Source: Gracilaria gracilis (lineage: Eukaryota > Rhodophyta > Florideophyceae > Gracilariales > Gracilariaceae). From it: a DNA stretch of 64,000 bases. Positions 30,267 through 42,048 of this stretch are shown here, piece after piece; position 1 is the stretch's first letter; each line of letters starts with the position of its first letter. The position numbers and the translations under genes are program-made. Location: assembly GCA_030374805.1 (NCBI GenBank), contig JARGSG010000196.1, positions 186,001-250,000 of the forward strand, read 5' to 3'. Under the pieces are notes generated by a model that searched no databases, was not told where the DNA came from, and saw nothing but the letters and a program-made list of their open reading frames with translations.

Positions 30267-30922
30267 ATGACCGACATGTTACGCAACGTCGACCTCAAAG
30301 AGAGCCAGGACGAAGAGTCTGCGCCAGTTCTATGTTTTCATGGAGATCAGAAAGGCAATTCTCGAGACCAGAATGAACGGCATGTGCAAAACTGCGCTCA
30401 ACTCTTTCAAGACGTTTCAAAAACGAGCATGAAGTTGGACGAAGACGTCAACAAACAGAAGGTGCACGCGTATAGTTCTGATCCGTACATGGAAACCTCT
30501 GTCCCAACTGCAACCATCGAAACAAGAAAAAGAGAGTTAGCAAGCACAAGCGAAGCAGCGAAAATTCCGCCAAGTGTAGAGGACAAAAAAGACAGAGTTA
30601 CTGCACGACACTGCCGAAGTCGGTAGATGATATGGGTGCCACTTTGCTTGTGTCTAGTTGTTGGCAAGATCAGATGTGTACCGATTGTGGAGGAACGCCG
30701 TGCTATTGGCAGCAATTTGGGAATGATGTGGTCCATGAAACGCTGGAAACCCATTGTGCGAGAACATCTCCTTCTAAGGATAATTCTTGGCTTTGCAAAA
30801 GAGCCTACCGTCGTCATACCTATCAGCGACATGGTGTGCTGGGAAAGCGCCGACGAATTCAAATCCCGCACTGTGTGATAGTTGCAATTCGTGCACAATG
30901 GCCGGATCCCGCGGACTCCTAA
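30267..30922 (+). pseudogene. piggyBac accessory protein, element 2 copy
   Basis: This is the homologue of the 23185-22742 protein. The 5' part (30267-30626) is polar and acidic. After frame changes near the A-run at 30585-30590 and around 30620, the C-terminal frame from 30632 shows MCTDCGGTPCYWQQFG, then KRAYRRHTYQRHGVLGKR and RRIQIPHC, ending WPDPADS. The Cys spacing and the HGVLGK...IQIPHC box match element 1. Its stop TAA (30920-30922) overlaps the stop of the convergent transposase (30919-30921), almost the same tail-to-tail arrangement as in element 1. About two indels now break it. In element 2 the N-terminal half is longer than in element 1. Confidence 0.75.
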
Positions 30923-32958
30923 GTGGGTTTCAAGCAGCAATAGGTTCTTTTACAGGTTTTGTATGGCAATTTAGCTTGCTTTAGGCAACTTGCAGAGGAT
31001 ATCTTTCGGTTACGACGGCGGCGTGGCTTGCTATCAGCGAGTGCCTTTTGAATGGCTTGGTATATCTCTAACCGATCACGTCTGAGCTCATCGAGGTTGT
31101 GATAGAGGGCAAAGCAATTCACATGGAACGCAAACGAACAACTTGTGAACGCATATATTGAATTTCTTTCCTTTTGGTCTGTTCCCATGATCTTACACAA
31201 GTAGCAACGAGCTTGCTTTTTCTCATTAGTCTCAAGTAAAACATGTTGCTTCGGTGCCGCGACAAATTCTTCTGTTGAGTGCGAAATAGGGGCGCGCAAC
31301 GCTTTTTTCTCCCTCTTAAAGGCCAAGAAAGGGATAACAAGTTGCTCTGCCACTCTTCGTTTGAACTCAAACACAGTGGACATCTCACTTTCCCTCTGCA
31401 TAGATTGGAGAACGGCATACGCGTTGAGGATACTGGCATCCAGAATGAAGGTGAACACACTCATGGGGACGCGAATCTCTTTTCGCATAATGGGATTTGT
31501 GGGGCGTAACTGATCAAAACGGTCGACGCCGTTCAAAAACGTATTATATGCGACAATTAGCGCCGGTACCTGTGTTGTCGTTCTGTGTAGCGCCTCATGA
31601 CTCATCTATCTCTGAAGAGGGGCGAGCCCATGGACGCATTCAACTCCGTGTGAATTTGGCTGAACAATGCGAGCCTGTGGTGTGCATGCTAAATCGTTTG
31701 AGTAAAAGACTACAGTCTTTCTATCCCTGAAGACTACGAATCCTGCGTTTTTCGAAACCTCGACAGTCCCATTCCGTTGCTTTGGCTTATGAAAAGCCTG
31801 ACATAGCAGCCATGAGCCGCGAGGCTTACCCTGCAGTAAACTCATAGCTTCTTTCACCGCATCTCTATTGACACTGTCAATGTTGTTCAGACGAACAGTT
31901 CCCAAGACACTCATCTTCGCATCAGTCATGCGACGTAATTGATGTGCTAAACTGTGCCGAGTGTAGAAATTATCCATTACTACCAGTCGATCTGCTTCTC
32001 CTTGTATGTCAGGTTGGCATTGATGTGTTAGCTGCAGACACCACAATGCGGATGCGCTGGACTTGGAGATCACTTGCTCTTCCAATTTACGCTTGAACAC
32101 GCCCCGCAAAGTGCGGAACAAATTTGTATAACGAATTGCAGACGGTAGACCTGTGTGGTTACCAGAGCCATTATCCCATAGTGTATGAATGTAAGCAAAT
32201 TGCCAGGCAGCCACGACGTAGAACTGTATCCCGAACTTTACGGGTTTTGACTTCATATACGATCGAGCTCGAGTCCTTCCCTTGCAGCGTATTGTATTCT
32301 CATCCAACGTTGTTACTCCTCTCGGAACCGCGAGTGAAGGGGCGTTCTTGAGAAAGTGTTCTAGCATAATCCTTGAATGCCACAGCGGGTCTTCGGTGGC
32401 TGCACTGTGCTCATAAGAGCAATATAGACGGAGAGCGGATCGGATGTCTTGGAACCGGTTCCTGGACATTACTTTCCGAAAGTCCATCATCCCGGAAAAC
32501 ATCTTATTACTCCAATAATCGTGTATTGTATTCATCCTGCAAAGCGATGTAGCAATCTGTAGACCTAAAAAGGCTTTCAATTCCGTACTTGATAAGTTTT
32601 TCTTGCCGCGTCTGAGCAGAACTGCCGATGTCCAGGTTCGAATGCACTCGGTAAAGGATCCGTTGAAGAACAAATTTGTTAACTCTAGTTCTTTGTGGAC
32701 ATGTTTTAACGCGTTTAGTACAGCACCTTTCTTCAGAATTTCTAATCCTGAACGCTCGAGCCACAACTTGCAGTAAGAGATTTTTTCTGTTGCGGTTTGC
32801 TGATCAGGAAGGAGTGGAGTAATTTCGAAGCCTTCGTCGCCATGCTCTTCTGCTGTGTAGAGCTGTTCTTCATTACACTCCGACTCGAAGAGTTGGTTAT
32901 CATCAGGAAATTGGTGGAGGTATAGGTTCTCACTGTCCATGTCAATGATGGATTCCAT
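30919..32958 (-). pseudogene. piggyBac-type transposase with one nonsense codon
   Basis: A single minus-strand frame of 680 codons is interrupted only by TAG at 31606-31608. Element 1 has Trp (TGG) at that place (GLAPLQRW), so one G-to-A change explains it. The DDE_Tnp_1_7 motifs are all present: TTLDENTIRCKGR, LVVMDNFYTRHSLA and LNGVDRFDQLR, plus the C-terminal Cys-rich region (CYLCKIMG and AFHVNCFALYH). The acidic N-terminus begins MESIIDMDSENL, which supports ATG 32958 as the start and, by homology, ATG 20707 in element 1. Apart from that codon it looks complete. Confidence 0.92.
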
Positions 32959-33362
32959 TTTGAGGACATGCTTTGCCCTGGCTGCTGTACCACTTTGCTC
33001 TGAGTGCTGCAGAGTGTTTGGTATCGAGTGGCTAGAAGCGGTGCTCGAACTTGCAACTCACATGGTTACTCTTGTGTTGCAACTCTTTTTCCATTCGTTG
33101 ACGGCGGTTGATGCTTCACTGCCGTCAATCACTACGCTGATCTATTCAGGAAGCCTTGCTGTCTTTTCTTGCACAATATTGTTCCGCCCATGGAAATTGA
33201 GCTGTTATCGGAAACATATATCCAGAGAAAAGATCTGAAGCCAAAGACGGCCTACAGCCACCTGTGGTTAGAGTAGGGTGGTGCTCAGCCAATCGTAGTT
33301 TCGAATTTGAACTTCTTAAGATATATATATATCCATTAAGCTTTCGGGTTTGAAAGGGTTAA

Positions 33363-35169
33363 CTGTCTCGTTGTCCACGTCGACATGCTCAAGTTTTGTG
33401 TGAAGGCGACCCCTTTTTTTCTCTCTATAGCGTTTTTGCTCCTCCTTGCGCTTAAAACTTAGTGATTAATCAATAAAATACAACCTGTTGACCAATTGAT
33501 TATATCCCTCGACCTCTTCGGCTCTCAAAGGGTTCCAATTTATATGTATATTCGCCAAACCCAAAACAAACGAAAAAAAGTATCGTATTTCTTCTCACTC
33601 CAGCTATATTTCTTACCAAATAAAGCTTATTAATTAGGTATCCTTCCATAATAATATTTAACAATTATTCTATCGGTTGCACTTCTTTTATTTCGATTTT
33701 GTTCCGCCGTTGATAAAAATCTACGCTGTGGATTCTTGATGAATTAATACCACAAACTCTTTCTCTGTAATACAATGATACAATTTGTCTAATAAAACAG
33801 CCCATTTTTGTTCATATTCTTCCATTAATTCTCCGACATCAGCACATTTCGTTTTCTCTATGAAACTATATATTTTTACAAGAATTTACTTGTCTGTATT
33901 AGGTTCCGGGAAGTGCTCAGAAAAATTTATTGCCATTGTATTAGGTAAAACAAAAGCTTCTACTTTATAGCCATAGAGCTTGTGTTTCCTGTTAGAATAT
34001 TTTTAAGCCTTCTGCATGCTATCACTTTAGAGATTTTATTGATGGAACATTACATATTTTGTGTATACTTGTTTTGATCGACAATTTTTGGGAATGGCCA
34101 TTCCAATAAAACTTCCTGCACAAAATTCTTATACATTCCATTACAGAGCAAATATATAATGTGGAATCATTAGCTTATAAGTATTTCTATTGATTCGAAA
34201 AAATGTTCTCATTACAACTTATTCACTACCGTATTTCAAAGCTTTTATGCACATAAATAAAACATGCTTTTGTTTTATTTCATATTTTTTCCACGTTCTA
34301 TATTCGACGATGCTCTTATATGCGGCTCAAATCACTTCCCAATATTATGAAATTCTGTCGTCGGTGAAATTCACAACCATCATGATTGCTTTAGCACTCT
34401 CTCTATAATAATATGAATTAAAGTATAGTGCTTTTGATCTCCCGTCATTGTCAGAGTTTTCTATCTCTTTACTTTTGCTGTATATGTCAATGTCGGTTTT
34501 TTAATTGAGGACTATTTTGATCAATAGTTCCAAAGCGCTGTTTTTTGTTGGGGATTGAAAAGGTTGTGGGTATCATCCGCTTTTATGAAGAATTTAGTTT
34601 CTGTTAGCGGAATGCTTGGTTTCCTTGAGAGATCAAAAAACAATGCAAAGAATCAGTATTGTATCTGTTAATGTAATAAATTGCCCTAAATTATTTTACT
34701 GTTGCAATCATGTTATTTTATTGCTGTAAATAGGAGTTGGAACGACATGCTCTTTATTGTGCGTTGGAATTACGTTTAGTTATCAAAATATAATTTCTGT
34801 AGTCAGGGGGCTCATTGCAAGGGCGAAGGTGCGCAAATATATATAAATCCTGCTTTGCACGGTTATGTCCTACAAAGCAGGAGGTCTTTTGTATGTAACT
34901 TTTTGCTATTTTATTCAATCGTAATTCAGTGCTTGTACAGTCAGCGAAAATAGAAAAGCACCCATACGAAAGCAGAGCGTAACTTCTGTTTGCGCTGGTC
35001 AACATGAATACACGAAAGTGAATGCAAACCTCTTTATAATAGAACTGCAGTAAACGCCCACTCAGTGTGCCGTAAGGTGTCAATGGCCCACAATTAACAA
35101 AGTACTATTGATTCCCTGCTTGCAGAGGGCAAAATATAAACGCTCACAAGAATTTCTTCAACAAATGAC
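33363..35169. other. AT-rich DNA, nothing recognised
   Basis: Low-GC sequence with TTTTAT and AATATT runs. Short frames such as 34190-34408 are hydrophobic by composition. No conserved domain, RNA gene or clear terminal repeat was found. A CCTGCTTTG...CAAAGCAGG inverted repeat occurs near 34848-34880. Confidence 0.45.
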
Positions 35170-35179
35170 CTTGCAATGC

Positions 35180-35690
35180 TAATACTTCGTAGAACCTCCC
35201 TTGTTGTCAATAACAGCTGAAGAACGTCTCTTTATACTACTGTAAAGGTTGAGCAAGTAGTCTTTCGAAATATACTTCCACGCATCGATTATACCGTCGT
35301 TGAGGGTTTCCACCTTTTCATAGGTCTTATGACCAACATAAACCTTCCCCACGAGATAACCCCACACTTTCTCGATAGTATTCAGATCCAGAGACCTTGC
35401 CAGCCACGAGAACGTACGTACCTGATGCAAACAAAGCCAATTACGCGTCATATATGTCGTATGAATAGGTGCGTTATCTTGCTTGCCTACGAAGTTGTTT
35501 GGGTGCGTTTATATATCAATGGTTTTGGCACCAATAAAGACGTAACAGTTTCTGAGCGCTTATATTTCGCGTTCTGTTTAGGCGGGTTCACAGGTGTTAA
35601 TGACGTCAAGTCAACAAAGTGCGTTGATATTGAAATCTGTTTTACTGTCCTTTTTTCTACCCAGAGGTCTTTAGGTTGATGCAATTCTAG
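35180..35690 (-). pseudogene. Tc1/mariner transposase fragment
   Basis: On the minus strand the C-terminal half of a Tc1-type DDE/D transposase is readable. One frame gives QDNAPIHTTYMTRNWL (the second catalytic Asp region), then FSWLARSLDLNTIEKVWGYL (the SPDLNPIEN-x-W box with the third acidic residue) and AVIDNKGGSTKY at the end, which is the normal C-terminus. Upstream (35487-35684) the reading shifts frame (KDLWVEKRTV). The helix-turn-helix part and first Asp are not visible, so this is a truncated, decayed copy. Terminal repeats were not found. Confidence 0.8.
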
Positions 35691-35961
35691 TGCAAAAGAG
35701 GCTCTCTATGTCGAGCTATTTGTTTCTGACGCATTGGTGCGTTTGAATGAGTGAATGCAGAAATTACCAGAACGCCATCACGCCAAATATATAGCTCCTT
35801 TCAAGAATTCCATCCCCCACCAGAGCGCCACACTAAGTGCCAGATATTGGCGCGAAATCAGTACCCAAAACTCCAGTGCACCCCAGTCGAGAACACATTA
35901 GCAAGTCCATCTCCCGCCCTTGTCTCTCTTTCCCTCCAACCATCCCACATACCACAACGCA

Positions 35962-36823
35962 ATGAATTCTTCCGCATCCGATCCGGCTCTCACTTCGTCC
36001 TCTACGCCCAATCCAGTTTGTTCCGATGCGTCACAGACCGCCTCTCCCTCACCAACAGCAAAGAACACGACTCTCAAACAACCAAAGAAGGCAAAAAAGG
36101 CCAATACGGAGAAAAAAAGGCCGTGCCGGAGCCCCCAACTACAGCAAGAAAGACGTCGACGCTCTTCTTGATATAGTAGAAGATGTAGAACCAATTGGTG
36201 CTAATTTGTGGGCGCTTGTGGCAAACAAGTTCGAACTATGGAGCACCGCAAACGAGCACCCTGCGTGTGATAGCACCTCCCTCAAGAACAAGTTCGACAA
36301 GGTCTGCAACGCTCAAAAGAAAACTGGAGATCCATCATGCCCACCGAGTGTACGGCGAGCTGAACATATCGCAAGGGATATACAGGGGAAAATTGCGGCG
36401 GCAGTTCTCAGTGTTGAAGAGGATTCGGAAGATGGAAATGAAGACAACGACGAAGACAAACACAATCTGGGGATAGAGAGCAGTACAATTGGTACGAAGG
36501 AGAGAAAGCGTGATATAGGAATGGGAGGTCTTCCATCGAAGAAAGCACGAACAGAGGATGCCATTGTGGAGAAGATGGACACCATGACTACGTTTATTGG
36601 AATGATTGCAAAGCCAATGGAGTCCGCGAACGATCCCGGTGTAGTGGCTGCAAGTCAGGAGCAGATGATAACCAAGGCCGTGAAGCAAGAGGTTAAGGCG
36701 TTCAAAGATGAGTTCAATCAGAGCATGGCGGATACGAAGGCGATGCTTGCGGGCATGAATGAGGTTCTCCAGCAGCTGGTGTGCAAACTGTCCGGCGACG
36801 ACCTGAAGCACAAATTCCAGTAA
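35962..36823 (+). pseudogene. DUF6818-like Myb-type protein, one frameshift
   Basis: The ATG at 35962 opens a Ser/Thr/Pro-rich N-terminus (MNSSASDPALTSSS) with a Lys-rich stretch. A frame change in the A7 tract at 36112-36118 then leads into GRAGAPNYSKKDVDALLDIV and continues to 36823. The domain that follows (NLWALVANKF, SLKNKFDKVCNAQKKTGDPS, CPPSVRRAEHIARDI) matches the DUF6818 pattern of a trihelical, Myb-like fold known mainly from oomycete and fungal genomes. An acidic linker and a C-terminal helical region (KQEVKAFKDEFNQSMADTKA) follow. It faces a Harbinger-type transposase (38126-36950), so it may be that element's DNA-binding partner. The single homopolymer shift could also be a sequencing error. 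Confidence 0.65.
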
Positions 36824-36949
36824 CGAATTCGCTCAGAGTTCACTTTCAATGGCCTGGTTTTCCGCTCGGGCGGGCGCTGCGGGCTCGCAAGCTCGCATTC
36901 GCGGACTTTACTCCTCGGGCTTGGTTCCACGCCCTTAAACGCAGAGTCA

Positions 36950-38126
36950 TCGGGTTATATGTAGAGGCAATATGGCTGCGTCCCATCAGCCTTGTAGTGC
37001 CGTTCAATAAACGAATGGCGAGTTCTATAAAAACATCACGCCTCTCACAATCAGTTGGAAGTACACTTTTGAGGCGTTAAAATGGGCTTTTTATTGCACG
37101 TATGCCCCACTCGACGTTCTGTCTCTCACTTGGAAGTACAGGTTGCATTACTAAGTCGATAACCGCCAGTTCTGCAGACTAAGAGATGCCTAAAATCTCG
37201 ATGGATTTACGTGCTCGCAGTATTTTTCCATTCGTGCACGAGGGGTTGTTGACAAACGTAGAGTCTTTTATAATGCCTAGTTCAGGTAATGTCACTGCAT
37301 CGGAGAGCTTGCGGTAGTAAAGATCAGACACACTGGCAAGCCTTGTGTCATGCGAGCTGCCTGGGTGGTTAACGGCAGCGTGTATAATAACGCCGAAGAA
37401 CTGAAACACAAAAAGGTTAGTGACTTCTTCCTGTTGTGTGTAACCCTCGTAGTAGGCATTCTGTAGCTCTGTGTTACCGTAATTCTGACAACGGAAACGT
37501 TCACCGTCCGTAATTTTAAACACTGTCTTCAGCAAGGGTTCTGATTGTTTGTTCTTCTGTAGAAGGGCTGCGGATGCCTTCAACTCTAAAACAGTTGGCC
37601 AACGGACTCCAAAAAAAACTGCGTTTTTCTTACACACTCCGCAAAGAAGGAATAAAGAAAATCGTCTAACCACACGCTTAAAAGCAAGGAAAGTATTCCA
37701 AAAAAACACAGTTGGTACATGTTTCAATTCATTTTCATCTAATTAGGGGAAAGTTCAGTAGATCTGGAGACTGCAAAAGAGGCTTACGTTCTTGCTTAGA
37801 CGTGCTTTTTCGATGAGGTTTTTGATTGTTACAGATTAAACGGTATTTTTCGAAGATAAGAAACAATGTGGTAAACATATGTTTGGTTTAAAGTTAGTGA
37901 ATACAATAAAGTCGTTTTTTGTTTTGGTTTTTAGCAGGCTTTGCCACGGGGTTATATCCTGTTCATGTAGAGAATGTAAAAGGGCTTGACGTTTGTGCTG
38001 GGCTACCCGATGGGAGCGGTTGGGACGTTTTCCACGCTTCCTTATAAAGGGTAGAACGCACAAACTCGTCGGTACACCCGCCGAAACGGCCGCAATGGCA
38101 GCTGCTTGGGTACGGGTTGGAAACAT
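36950..38126 (-). pseudogene. Second Harbinger-type DDE transposase, decayed
   Basis: The start is near 38126 (MFPTRTQAAAIAAVSAG, then KRQALLHSLHEQDITPWQSL). The catalytic domain is visible at 37727-37179: TDGERFRCQNYGNTELQNAY with YYEGYTQQEEVTNLFVFQFF, AVNHPGSSHDTRLA, and the second Asp in GIIKDSTFVN. Further down, on the same strand, VEWGIRAIKSPF carries the catalytic Glu at about 37085-37120, followed by RRDVFIELAIRLLNGTTRL. Several stops and shifts break it (for example the stop at 37192-37179 and a TAA around 37079). It is distinct from the transposase at 24524-25708. With the convergent DUF6818-like gene it probably formed one element; I could not find its terminal repeats. Confidence 0.75.
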
Positions 38127-38394
38127 GTTGTCGCGTGAGGCGTTTGGCGGAGGTTTGGAGTTCTGAATGGGCCCTTCGAGGGTCCGTTCAGATGGCCGGA
38201 TTTGGTTCCGCGCCGGTCAAAAATGGAGCCTTTTCATTGACTAAAATTTGACCAGGCGGCTATCTGGTAATTTCTGCATTCACTCAATTTTCGGTCACTG
38301 TAGTTTATACATATATGCGTCGCATGACCTGGAGCAAGTGGTGGTCGAGAGATCTAGGCATGTGGAAAACACATCTGTTCAATCCAACCGTTTT

Positions 38395-38455
38395 TGGTGT
38401 TTTAATATATATATATATATATATGCATAACACTTAAAATCTGGGAGCAAAAGGG
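38395..38455. mobile_element. Solo piggyBac-type terminus
   Basis: Read as reverse complement this begins CCCTTTTGCTCCCAGATT after a TTAT (degraded TTAA) and has a TATATATATATA tract inside, like the ends of piggyBac element 2. No partner end was identified nearby. It is probably a relic of a third piggyBac subfamily. Confidence 0.45.
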
Positions 38456-38759
38456 TTATGCTCAAGTCAGTCAGATGTAGTCAAGATCTAGTCACTTGCC
38501 CAACTTAACTGCAGCACATCAACAAACAAGTTAAAGTTCCTCAACCTATTGGTGAAATAACAACCAGAGGACTAAACTTCGATAATGTTCTCCGAAACAT
38601 TCACAAAACAGTTCGCTAATTCAAAACTTGTTTCAGTATTTGAATTTGAATGTTAAATGTGGCGACATTTTCATACGTTTCGTAAATGCAATGCGAAAAT
38701 GCTCAATAGGGAGCATGCTTTGGGGGAATTCTGCTATGATGACTAACATGACTGACTAA

Positions 38760-38866
38760 ATAGTGATATTCGAAGTCAGTCAGACAAAGTCAGTATAATT
38801 TTTGCGGTAGTCAGTCAAAGTCAGCATAATTTTTGCGGTAGTCAGTCAGGCAGAAATACGGGCCTG
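38760..38866. mobile_element. hAT-type terminal remnant
   Basis: The sequence carries repeated AGTCAGTCA motifs and ends AAATACGGGCCTG. This matches the right end of the hAT element at 47608-55952 (GATACGGGCCTG preceded by GTCAGTCAGTC). Similar AGTCAGTCAG motifs at about 38465-38490 may be the other end of a roughly 400-bp non-autonomous copy. Confidence 0.6.
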
Positions 38867-39209
38867 GGTTAGAGGACTCCTCTAAGAGGAAAGGCTGAAA
38901 ATAGGATTTATCTCAAGATTCTCTTCATGATTAAGCGAACGGATTTTTACGGCTTAGTGGTCATATATGATCAGAGTTTTGGCAGATTTGTCGAAAGAAA
39001 TGCTTACTGACTGCTCAAGCTGACCGGACCGAATTTGAAGCAAAAAGTGGTTGAATAGAAGCACGCCATACGAAACTGTTAAAGCAGCACACCCCCTCTC
39101 CCTTCAGAGGTTATCATTCATTATAGATCAGAATTCTAACGTGTTTGCAAACAACGAAGTACAGAGGTACAGAGCCTTTTGTATTACATTTCGCTCTCCG
39201 ACTTAAAGC

Positions 39210-40418
39210 ATGGGACGAACTTTCAACTTCTCTTTTGATGTATGCCGTGCTTTCCCAAATCTGTTCCAGAGGAGACCGGCAGTTCTGCTTCACCCAAGGC
39301 TCTGCACTGACGATCTTTCTCTCGATGCTTCCAAAATGGGTTGTTCTTTCTATTGGCCTGCGAAGGAACCCTGGCCCGTGTGTGAAAAAACCAAGCATTC
39401 AATGATTCCAATTATTCAGATCAACAAAGCAGATGTTCCAGAACTGGACTTTGAACCATCCACCAACCTGTTTCAGTTGTTCTTGTGTTCAGATTTCAGC
39501 TGCAGAAAAGGTATGAACGGAGATGTACCTTGCATGCGAATTTTCTGGCGAGAAACATGTACTCTACATGGAGCCATACTCACTCCAGAACAGTTACGAG
39601 ACAAGAAATTGCAAACTGGAACTGATCTGCAGGAGTATAAACTGTTCCCAGAGCGCCATCAAGACATTAATTCTTTGTACGAATACGGTAAGTCTACTGA
39701 ACTGGAAGTCTACCAAAAGCGTCGTGAGATAGCTTCTTGGATATTAGACCACTGTGTGAAAGGCTTGGAAGAACTTGGGAATTGCTGTGAGACGCATCCC
39801 GAGTATATGCATTCCTTCCAGGACGACGACGGTTGCAGCAGTGGAAATGGAAGTTTTGAAGGGCAGAGTGTCCAGGACGATATGAGTTTCAATACAATCA
39901 GTGATCTCGGGTTTAATGAAGGTGAAGGCGGAGATATTGATGACAATGGAGCGCAAAAAAACACTGAAAGGGGCAAGGAATGGCTCCTGCGAGCTTGTAC
40001 CTGGAGAAAAGAGGACGACAAAAGTTACCAATCGGACGGAGAAAGCACTGATCAACTCTCGGATTCGGAGGACGAGCAAGATGAAGCGACGTTCAGTGAG
40101 AGGGAGGAAAACGCTTTGGTTTTGGCGGATGAGCCGCATCCGGGCACAAAAATTGGCGGCTATGCATTTTTGAGGGACTGCAGTATATGTTCGGTTTGTA
40201 GCGTTTGTAATGATGGCATGCAGCTGATGTTGACGGTGTCGGATTCGCTGGTGGAGTACAGGGATGATGATGATCATGGCGGTCGTTGGAAGCCAATGGA
40301 TGAAGATCGAAGCGACATCTTTGTTGGTTTGAGGGAGGAGAGCCTTGATGCTCGAAGACTTTTCCTATTTCGTTGCAAACGGTGTGGAATTATGGCGTTG
40401 GCCAAGCAAGCGTGGTAG
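39210..40418 (+). CDS. DUF1963/YwqG-like protein
   Basis: An intact, intronless 402-residue ORF. The order of motifs fits DUF1963: SKMGCSFYWPAKEPWP (about residues 41-56), IPIIQINKADVPEL (about 66-79), NLFQLFLCSDFS (about 85-96) and, near the C-terminus, TKIGGYAFLRDCSICSVCSV (about 313-332) followed by MQLMLTVSD and RLFLFRCKRCG. The middle third (about 200-310) is acidic and probably disordered. Cysteine pairs (CSVCSVC, CKRC) suggest metal binding. DUF1963 proteins have no agreed biochemical function; some relatives are proposed to be regulatory or binding proteins. The long unbroken frame, unlike the decayed neighbours, suggests a functional host gene. The start at 39210 is the first ATG that includes the complete SKMG motif. 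Confidence 0.7.
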   Translation: MGRTFNFSFDVCRAFPNLFQRRPAVLLHPRLCTDDLSLDASKMGCSFYWPAKEPWPVCEKTKHSMIPIIQINKADVPELDFEPSTNLFQLFLCSDFSCRKGMNGDVPCMRIFWRETCTLHGAILTPEQLRDKKLQTGTDLQEYKLFPERHQDINSLYEYGKSTELEVYQKRREIASWILDHCVKGLEELGNCCETHPEYMHSFQDDDGCSSGNGSFEGQSVQDDMSFNTISDLGFNEGEGGDIDDNGAQKNTERGKEWLLRACTWRKEDDKSYQSDGESTDQLSDSEDEQDEATFSEREENALVLADEPHPGTKIGGYAFLRDCSICSVCSVCNDGMQLMLTVSDSLVEYRDDDDHGGRWKPMDEDRSDIFVGLREESLDARRLFLFRCKRCGIMALAKQAW

Positions 40419-40576
40419 ATATGTGCCACGAAGGTAGAGAGAATGACTCTTTTGGATTTTAATTTGAACAGAATATCTATAAAGTTTATCGAAGTTTTAC
40501 GAAGGGTGACAGATACCTGCATTGACAAGTAGTCTGCTTAGGCTTTGTGTGGAATGTACAACGCCTCCGTTGGCGG

Positions 40577-40604
40577 CACGATACTCGGCGCATCGAGTAT
40601 CGTG
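40577..40604. terminator. Perfect 11-bp hairpin downstream of DUF1963 gene
   Basis: The arms CACGATACTCG and CGAGTATCGTG are separated by a 6-base loop, 160 bp beyond the stop codon at 40418. It could affect transcript 3'-end formation or be the relic of a small element. No T-run follows, so a bacterial-style terminator is not implied. Confidence 0.4.
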
Positions 40605-42048
40605 ACGTAAAGAATGGTTTCTACATTACACAAGGGCGTTACACATGAGCCCCCAAAGCAACCTTGGCAGGAACGTTACCTCAGTAATTGAAATCAAGAC
40701 TGAAAGGCTGCATGATTTGCATCCAAGCCGTATCTATCTATGCTCGATTACCAACCTTTGCTTTGGGAGCTCAGTTAAGTGTACAACGGTACCGGTTACG
40801 TCCTTGAAGCGAGACGATCAACCTCAACCAACTCGGTAAAACAAGATCACAGATCCTTTTGACTTTGCTTGGTACGTCATGCGATCTTCATTTTGGGGAT
40901 TTCTGGCTGTACAAGCCCGTCTGTATCGTGTGTTTATAGGTACAATATACGGGTAGGTAGATAGTTTTGAGGGAAGCTTGCGATCACGCAGAGCTCGGTA
41001 TGAAACTGGATTCGATTGCGAATGTGCTTACTTGCCATTGCGATGAAATGAACAAATTCAAAACCGCTCACCGCCCAACTGCCATCGAATCGTAAAAGGG
41101 TTTGAAAAAGAATACCGTTCTGAGGATTCAAAGGCTTCCAAGTGCGCACCGATGAGTTAATTATGTATGAACATACGGGAGCTATCCACCGCTCTCAGCC
41201 GACCAAACTGGTGTCGATACCACTCTCGCATAAGATATCTTGTGCGTCAATTAAACGGGCAATGATATCGTTGGTACCACAGTGTTTATTCGGAGATTAT
41301 CATACAGGTACCAGCACTTGGGCCGACGAGATATGGTATCGAGAAGACAGTAGGATTAATACGAGTTATGTATACAGCAGAAGGGATATAACGGAGAATC
41401 GATGCGGCAATCACGCCGTTTGATTAGGTGACTTTGTTCTCTACTTTGGTATGTACCGAAGGTATCGTTAGATACAGCAGTCAAATTGAATCAAGCCTAA
41501 TGATCACAGGTGTTATGATGTTTGTGGATTGCAATCGTAAGGGGTATCGAATGGCATACAGAACAAATCTGGAAGACAGAATCTGTGTCACAGAAGCTAT
41601 GCTATCGGCGTAACCATTCTCTGCCTTACGAAAACAGCTATTACTGCGCAATATGTGTTTTCAAAGACGTGCTCCCTGCTCTGTGCGACGAGCGGTTAGC
41701 GTCTTGAATGCGACGACAGCAAGAGTTCAGGTACAGATTCGAATAAAAAACAAAGAACAGCTCTTTACTTGACTGGGCACAGAACATGAGGTGCTGACAG
41801 CATAGGTGGCAAATTGAAGTAGATGCTTCAACGTGCACATGTGCGCAGTGAAGCACTCCTAAGAGAAGCGATTGCGATTAGAGACAAACAGACAGGCCGT
41901 CCTAACGGGGCTTGCCACCGTCTCTGCTAGAGACGGATGGGTGGGTGCTCAAACTGCATTGCGCCCGGTGGCATGCAACGAATCGATGCTGTCAAATACA
42001 GCTCCACTCGAAAAAGTACAATCGAAGAGAGCGCCACACGTCTACAGC
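40605..42048. other. No gene recognised
   Basis: Several frames under 100 codons occur on both strands (for example 41142-41423 plus) without motifs or splice-site patterns I could connect. The region probably holds the 3' flanks of the two neighbouring host-like genes. Confidence 0.4.

Larger units (their letters stand above)
29751..33358 (-). mobile_element. piggyBac element 2 (3.61 kb)
   Basis: TTAA flanks the element at 29747-29750 and 33359-33362. The terminal repeats begin CCCTTTCAATCCCAAG at the left and CCCTTTCAAACCCGAAAG at the right (reverse complement). Both ends have a subterminal GGATATATATAT tract 25-35 bp inside. It encodes a transposase on the minus strand (32958-30919, one internal stop) and a convergent second ORF on the plus strand (30267-30922). 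The termini are diverged from those of element 1, so the two belong to different subfamilies of one lineage. Confidence 0.92.
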
